A stretch of 64,000 nt of DNA, taken from the NCBI RefSeq assembly GCF_038246755.1, contig NZ_CP134706.1, positions 3,286,001 through 3,350,000 on the forward strand, read 5' to 3'. The position numbers and the translations under genes were made by a program. This document shows positions 59,759 through 64,000 of this stretch, in pieces. The stretch comes from Micromonospora sp. FIMYZ51 (lineage in GTDB: Bacteria; Actinomycetota; Actinomycetes; Mycobacteriales; Micromonosporaceae). The notes beneath the pieces were generated by a model. That model had not been told where the DNA came from. It made no database searches and saw only the letters and a list, made by a program, of their open reading frames with translations. Position 1 is the stretch's first letter. Each line of letters opens with the position of its first letter.

Positions 59759-60646
59759 GTCCACCACGGCGGTGCGCTGGCGTGCCTCGGGATCGGGCCA
59801 GGCGATGTCGTCAACTGCCAGCCATGGTTGATCGATTGCGGTCGCCGGGGCCGAGCCGGTGAACGCCACGACGTCGCGATGCAGGTGGGACTGGTCGGCG
59901 TAGCCGCAATCGGCGGCGACTCGGGCTGCGTTTTCACCCGCGGCCAGGCGGTGGATGGCGTGATCGAAGCGGACCAGCTTCGCGGCGCGTTTGGGCGCCG
60001 CGCCGATCTGCGAGTAGAACCGGTACCACAACCGCTTACGACTCCAGCCGACCTCGGCCGCCAGTCTGTCGACCCGGACCCGGCCCCGACTGACGAGGAT
60101 CCGCTTCCAGGCCCAGGCCACCTCCGGATCCACGGCTGATCCTGCGGTACGCGACCCAGCCTGCCACCGGTCGGCGAGCAACGCGTCGACAAACGCGAAC
60201 CGGTCCTTCCACGACGAGGCGTGGCACAGCTGCTCGCGCACCTGCGCCGCCTGTCGTCCCCACACGTCCGCCAGGGTCACTACGGCACCGTTCAGGTCGC
60301 CCGGTGACACGTCCAGAACGGCGCGGGCGATGGCCGGAGACAGGCGTACCTGTACGGCCTCGAAATTCTCGCCGCGCACCCAGAGCGCATCAGATCCGAA
60401 TCCGAGCCCGGCGACGAGACTTCCCCGTTGTTGCCGCCCTGCGGCATCGTCCACGATGAGCGGGCCGGAGCCAAACTCCAGGGCCAGCGTCACCGCAGGG
60501 TGTGGGATCACCCGCTGGCCGACCGAGGTCACGCCGCGATCACGAAATCCGGCCATGCTGACACCGGCCACCCGGCTACCCCGCGCGGGGCGGATGACCT
60601 GCCAGAGAGTCGCATCGCCACGTCCGCGAAGGGTGGAACCCATCAT
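59750..60646 (-). CDS. AraC-family transcriptional regulator
   Basis: The product has 298 residues. The C-terminal third is an AraC HTH pair (RVRVDRLAAEVGWSRKRLWYRFYSQIGAAPKRAAKLVRFDHAIHRLA and ARVAADCGYADQSHLHRDVVAFTGSAP). The N-terminal part resembles the DUF6597-like effector domain (RPARGSRVAGVSMAGFRDRG...VTLALEFGSGPLIVDDA). Its inducer is unknown. It is divergent from an alpha/beta hydrolase gene with 69 bases between, in which a GAACA-TT-TGTTC dyad could be the operator. Confidence 0.82.
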   Translation of the reverse strand: MMGSTLRGRGDATLWQVIRPARGSRVAGVSMAGFRDRGVTSVGQRVIPHPAVTLALEFGSGPLIVDDAAGRQQRGSLVAGLGFGSDALWVRGENFEAVQVRLSPAIARAVLDVSPGDLNGAVVTLADVWGRQAAQVREQLCHASSWKDRFAFVDALLADRWQAGSRTAGSAVDPEVAWAWKRILVSRGRVRVDRLAAEVGWSRKRLWYRFYSQIGAAPKRAAKLVRFDHAIHRLAAGENAARVAADCGYADQSHLHRDVVAFTGSAPATAIDQPWLAVDDIAWPDPEARQRTAVVDLP

Positions 60647-60668
60647 CGGATGCTACTCGGGCCGACCG

Positions 60669-60680
60669 GAACATTTGTTC
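60669..60680. promoter_or_regulatory. Short dyad between divergent genes
   Basis: GAACA-TT-TGTTC lies between the AraC gene and the divergent hydrolase gene. The half-sites are only five bases long, so the call is weak. Confidence 0.3.
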
Positions 60681-60715
60681 AAGCCAACGGTGCCGCAGGT
60701 GACGACAGTGGGCTC

Positions 60716-61726
60716 ATGACGACATCGCCGGACCCCGACAACCAGCTCGACGAGGCTGATCCGCGCTTGTCCGACAAGCGACCGCGGGGGAGTCGCGCCC
60801 GCCGACGACGCCGCATCATCGCCTCGACAACCCTGCTCACGGTTGTCGGATTGCTCCTGGCGAACGCGGCGATGGTGACCGGGCAGACCGCCCGTGCCAC
60901 CGGAGACTCGACCCTGCATCTCGACGGCGGCGACATCCACATCAGCCAGGACGGCCCCCGCGATGCCCCGGCACTCGTGCTGATCCACGGGCTCGGTGCC
61001 TCGACCGAGTGGTGGAGTCCGCTGGTCCCGACGCTGGCAACGTCCTATCGCGTCATCCGAATCGACCTGCTCGGACATGGCCAGTCGGCCAAACCGGCCG
61101 GTGGCGGCTATGCAGTTCCAGAGCAAGGACGCCGCGTCGGGCAGGCGCTGGACCAGCTCGGCATCGAACACGCCATGGTGATCGGCCACTCCACCGGCGG
61201 CTACGTCGCCACCGCGCTCGCCGAGCACCGCCGCGACCTGGTGACCGCGCTCGCGCTCATCAACACCGGACCTCACCTGGACGCCTTCATCTCGGACGGG
61301 CCGGTGGGCAAGCTCATCTTCGTCCCGGTGCTGGGTCAACTACTGTGGCGACTTCGCACCGATGGGATTCTGCGCCAGGGCCTGAGCAGCGCGTTCGCGC
61401 CTGGCTTCCACGTCCCGCAGCAGCTCATCGACGACACCCGCAGGATGACCTACCACGCGCTCACGGCAACGTCGCGGGCATCCGAGGACTACCTGACCCA
61501 GCTACCACTTCCGGATCGGCTCACGAGCCTCGGCACACCATTGCTTGTCATCTTCGGCGAGCTCGACCAGAGGTGGCGAGCCTCATCAGCGGCGTCGTAC
61601 CACTCCGTTGCAGGTGCGAAAGTCGAGCTGGTGCCCGACGTCGGCCACTCACCCATGTTCGAGGATCCTGCGCACACAGCCCGACTTCTCCTCGACTTCG
61701 TGAGCTCCGTATCGAGCGGACGGTGA
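60716..61726 (+). CDS. Membrane-anchored alpha/beta hydrolase
   Basis: The product has 336 residues. A basic N-terminus (RGSRARRRRRIIAS) and one span (TLLTVVGLLLANAAMVTG) suggest a signal anchor. The hydrolase core has oxyanion HGLGASTEWW, nucleophile Ser in GHSTGGYVATAL, Asp in FGELDQRW and His in VPDVGHSPMFED. The substrate is unknown. An open frame extends upstream of 60716 through the divergent gene's start, but only this ATG begins the conserved region. It may be controlled by the divergent AraC regulator. Confidence 0.8.
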   Translation: MTTSPDPDNQLDEADPRLSDKRPRGSRARRRRRIIASTTLLTVVGLLLANAAMVTGQTARATGDSTLHLDGGDIHISQDGPRDAPALVLIHGLGASTEWWSPLVPTLATSYRVIRIDLLGHGQSAKPAGGGYAVPEQGRRVGQALDQLGIEHAMVIGHSTGGYVATALAEHRRDLVTALALINTGPHLDAFISDGPVGKLIFVPVLGQLLWRLRTDGILRQGLSSAFAPGFHVPQQLIDDTRRMTYHALTATSRASEDYLTQLPLPDRLTSLGTPLLVIFGELDQRWRASSAASYHSVAGAKVELVPDVGHSPMFEDPAHTARLLLDFVSSVSSGR

Positions 61727-61817
61727 AAGCCACGGCACCACAGGCGTCTACCCTCAGCGGCGGGTCTGCCCGTAGCGGAATCGCTTGGCCCCGGGCGGTG
61801 ATGTCGACGATGCTCCG

Positions 61818-62510
61818 ATGGTGCCCGACCTGATCGACATCATGCTCGGCGACATCCGCCTTGCGCTGCGGGTATGGCCCGCCACCGACCCGGCACACCC
61901 TCCCGTCCTGCTGCTGCCCGCCACCGGAGCGACCGCCGGTGACTGGGACGTGATCGCGGCGGATCTGGCGGCCGAGCGTACGGTCTGTGCCGTCGATCTG
62001 CGCGGCCACGGTGCCAGTGACTGGCCCGGTACGTACCGGCTGGAGTTGTTCGGCCAGGACGTCGTCGGTCTCCTCGACCGCCTCGACACCGGCGTGATCG
62101 ACCTGGTCGGACACTCCCTCGGCGGCCTGGTCGCCTGCCTGGTGGCCTCGGCACGACCTCGGCACATCCGCCGGCTGGTGTTGGAGGACGTGCCGTTTCC
62201 GCATCCGCGTCCGCCCGCCCCGCCGCAGCGGCCGGCGGGGGAGTTGTCGTTCGACTGGCGGGTGGTGGAGCAGGTCCGCTCCGAGATCGACGATCCGGAT
62301 CCGGGGTGGGCCGACATCGTCGCCCGGATCACCACATCCACCCTGCTGATCGGGGGCGGCGCGCCGAGTCCGGTGCCGCAGCAGCACGTCGCCGAACTCG
62401 CCGGGCGACTCGCCGACGCCCGGCTCGTCACCATCGACGCCGGCCATCTGGTGCACGCGAGCGCGCCGGAGGCGTACCTCGACGCGCTCATCCGCTTCCT
62501 CGACACGTGA
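61818..62510 (+). CDS. Alpha/beta hydrolase
   Basis: The product has 230 residues, cytoplasmic. Core motifs are LLLPATGATAGDWDVIAADLA, nucleophile Ser in VGHSLGGLVACLVAS, and the late His in AGHLVHASAPEAYL. It resembles small esterases and epoxide-hydrolase-like proteins. The ATG at 61818 is taken as start; the ATG at 61842 (MLGDIRLAL) is equally close to the conserved region. It lies 91 bases after the other hydrolase gene and may be co-transcribed. Confidence 0.75.
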   Translation: MVPDLIDIMLGDIRLALRVWPATDPAHPPVLLLPATGATAGDWDVIAADLAAERTVCAVDLRGHGASDWPGTYRLELFGQDVVGLLDRLDTGVIDLVGHSLGGLVACLVASARPRHIRRLVLEDVPFPHPRPPAPPQRPAGELSFDWRVVEQVRSEIDDPDPGWADIVARITTSTLLIGGGAPSPVPQQHVAELAGRLADARLVTIDAGHLVHASAPEAYLDALIRFLDT

Positions 62511-62567
62511 GCAGGAACAGCGTCATGGCATCCGGAACGCCTGCCTCTGCTCGACCAGGCGAGTGGG

Positions 62568-63953
62568 TCAGCCGCGTAGCGGGTAGGGGACGAAGGTGCT
62601 GCGGTTTTCGTCCACGTCCAGTTGGCGGCTGATGGGTGGGGCGGCGCGTTGCGGGCAGGTCATCCGGTCGCAGGTCTTGCAGCCGGGGCCGATCGGGGTG
62701 GCGGCCTCGGCGGCGTGCAGGTCCATGCCGGTGGAGTAGACCAACCGGCTGGCGTGCCGGGTCTCGCAGCCCAGGCCGATCGCGTACACCTTGCCGGGTT
62801 GGCCGTAACCGCCGTGGTGCCGGGTGATGGTGCGGGCGATCCACAGGTAGCGCTGGCCGTCCGGCATCGCGGCGACCTGGGTGACCACCCGGCCGGGTGA
62901 GCTGAACGCCTCGTACACGTTCCACAGGGGACAGGTGCCGCCGGTGCGGGAGAAGGGGAAACCGGTGGCGGACTGGCGTTTCGACATGTTGCCGGCCCGG
63001 TCGACCCGGACGAAGGAGAACGGCACCCCGCGTGCCCGGGGGCGTTGCAGGGTGCTGAGCCGGTGGCAGACCGTCTCCCAACCCATCGCGTAATGCTGGG
63101 TGAGCAGCTCGATGTCGTACCGGCGCTGCTCGGCGGCGGTGAGGAACTGCTCGTACGGCAGGATCAGCGCCGCCGCGAAGTAGTTGGCCAGGCCGACCCG
63201 GGTCAGTATCTGGGTCTGCATGTCGTCGAACTGCTCCGACTCGACGATCTCGTCGATCACGTCGGCGAACTCCAGCAGCGCGATCTGGGCAGCCATCCGC
63301 ATGGCCTCCTGCCCGCCGCGCAGCGACGTGGACAGGTGCAGGGTGCGCGTCTGCGGACGGTACCGGTGCAGTTCGTCGCCGAGCGAGGCGGCGTCCTCAC
63401 GGCGTACGCGTACCCCGTGTTGCTGCGCGAGACGGTCGCGCAGCAACCCACGGACCTCGCCGCGACGCAGCCCCATCTGGATGGCCAGCCGCTCCGCCTC
63501 CTCGTCCAGTTCCGGTACGTAGTTCTGCCGCCGGTAGAAGAACTCGGTCACCTGGTCGTGCGGGCTGCGGCCGACCCGTTCGCGGTCGCCGACCAGCTCG
63601 GCGAGCTGTTCGTCGACCTGCTGGTAGCGGCGGTGCAGCTCGATGACGGCGGCGGCGACCTCGGGCAGCCGGGTGGCCAGCTCGGTCAGCTCGGCGAGGC
63701 CGGCCCGGCCGGGCAGCGCCTCCCGCAGCCCGGTGACCAGGCGCGGGGTGTCGTGTGGGGCGAACACCGTCGGATCGACGCCGAACAGCTCGGTGATGCG
63801 CAGCAGCACCGGCACCGTCAGGGGCCTGGTGTCGTGCTCGATCTGGTTGAGGTAGCTGGGGGAGATGTTCAGGTGCCGGGCCAGCTCGGTCTGGCTGAGC
63901 GCCCGTTCCTCCCGCATGCGGCGCAGCCGGGCCCCGGCGAAGGTCTTGGCCAC
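62568..63953 (-). CDS. RamB/PrpR-type XRE regulator (HTH, IrrE-like, ScfR domain)
   Basis: The product has 461 residues. Residues 1-65 are an XRE HTH (ALSQTELARHLNISPSYLNQIEHDTRPLTVPVLLRI). An IrrE/ImmA-like region spans about 150-280. The C-terminal ScfR/DUF2083 domain carries the cysteine pattern CPLWNVYEAF, CETRHASRLVYSTGMDL and GCKTCDRMTCPQR. In mycobacterial PrpR these cysteines hold an iron-sulfur cluster and the domain senses short-chain acyl-CoA. RamB and PrpR control acetate, glyoxylate and propionate use. The GTG at 63953 follows GGGAGGTGAGG. The local genes do not reveal its targets. Confidence 0.85.
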   Translation of the reverse strand: MAKTFAGARLRRMREERALSQTELARHLNISPSYLNQIEHDTRPLTVPVLLRITELFGVDPTVFAPHDTPRLVTGLREALPGRAGLAELTELATRLPEVAAAVIELHRRYQQVDEQLAELVGDRERVGRSPHDQVTEFFYRRQNYVPELDEEAERLAIQMGLRRGEVRGLLRDRLAQQHGVRVRREDAASLGDELHRYRPQTRTLHLSTSLRGGQEAMRMAAQIALLEFADVIDEIVESEQFDDMQTQILTRVGLANYFAAALILPYEQFLTAAEQRRYDIELLTQHYAMGWETVCHRLSTLQRPRARGVPFSFVRVDRAGNMSKRQSATGFPFSRTGGTCPLWNVYEAFSSPGRVVTQVAAMPDGQRYLWIARTITRHHGGYGQPGKVYAIGLGCETRHASRLVYSTGMDLHAAEAATPIGPGCKTCDRMTCPQRAAPPISRQLDVDENRSTFVPYPLRG

Positions 63954-64000
63954 CGCCCTCACCTCCCTGTACGCGCGGCGGAATCCGGTCACATTAGCAC

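Overview
The window is a high-GC actinomycete chromosome segment. The leucine/alanine/arginine-rich codon use, the paired XRE-DUF5753/DUF397 genes, the many secreted family 2 carbohydrate-binding modules (CBM2) and the tightly coupled ATGA gene overlaps fit Micromonosporaceae (Micromonospora or a close relative). The genus is inferred from style, not from a marker gene. I saw no rRNA or tRNA gene and no CRISPR array.

Layout. 1-3070: a gene cut by the left edge, an XRE-DUF5753/DUF397 pair, a DUF998 membrane protein, a metal-binding lipoprotein and a degraded secreted-protein fragment. 3072-14086: an XRE-cupin regulator facing a ten-gene operon. The operon encodes a peptide-type ABC importer, a COG1228 amidohydrolase, a DUF885 peptidase-like protein, an NTF2-like protein, a TIGR04076 protein and an LLM flavin oxidoreductase. 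It looks like uptake and breakdown of a peptide-like compound; the substrate is unknown. 14259-19617: an NB-ARC/TPR regulator and a secreted M36 metallopeptidase. 19846-26099: small cytoplasmic proteins, a Trypco1 protein converging on a trypsin-like/peptide deformylase fusion, and an ABC-F protein with a possible leader peptide.

26315-45129 is a plant-polymer region. It holds a CotH-CBM2/VTC/DUF4956 operon, a CE15 glucuronoyl esterase-CBM2, a GH10 xylanase-CBM2, a GH43 enzyme, a CBM2-GH12 endoglucanase, a clan-A hydrolase with a ricin-type lectin domain, a GH37/GH63-like intracellular glycosidase and a LacI regulator. Two shared palindromes are visible: TCCGGAA-N-TTCCGGA near the CE15, CotH and GH10 promoters, and CGAATCGGTTCG near the promoters flanking the LacI-linked genes. 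An iron-box-controlled heterodimeric ABC transporter pair (33668-37092) sits inside this region.

45220-53322 holds a GlxA-type regulator, esterase-like proteins, an ECF sigma/SnoaL pair that both look 5'-truncated, a sirtuin, a prfH remnant lacking its GGQ domain, a DUF4253 protein and a lipoprotein nuclease. An IS701-family element (53557-54998) has landed just upstream of the ribosome binding site of an M28 aminopeptidase. 57234-62510 is a patchwork of hydrolases, an ArsR regulator with a deleted partner gene, a RibD-like reductase, a GNAT acetyltransferase and an AraC regulator. The window ends with a RamB/PrpR-type regulator.

Long intergenic hairpins separate many convergent genes. Two of them supply stop codons, and in one case the last residues, of both neighbours. 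Two genes carry apparent single-base losses in a G4/C4 run, so assembly error has to be considered for both.
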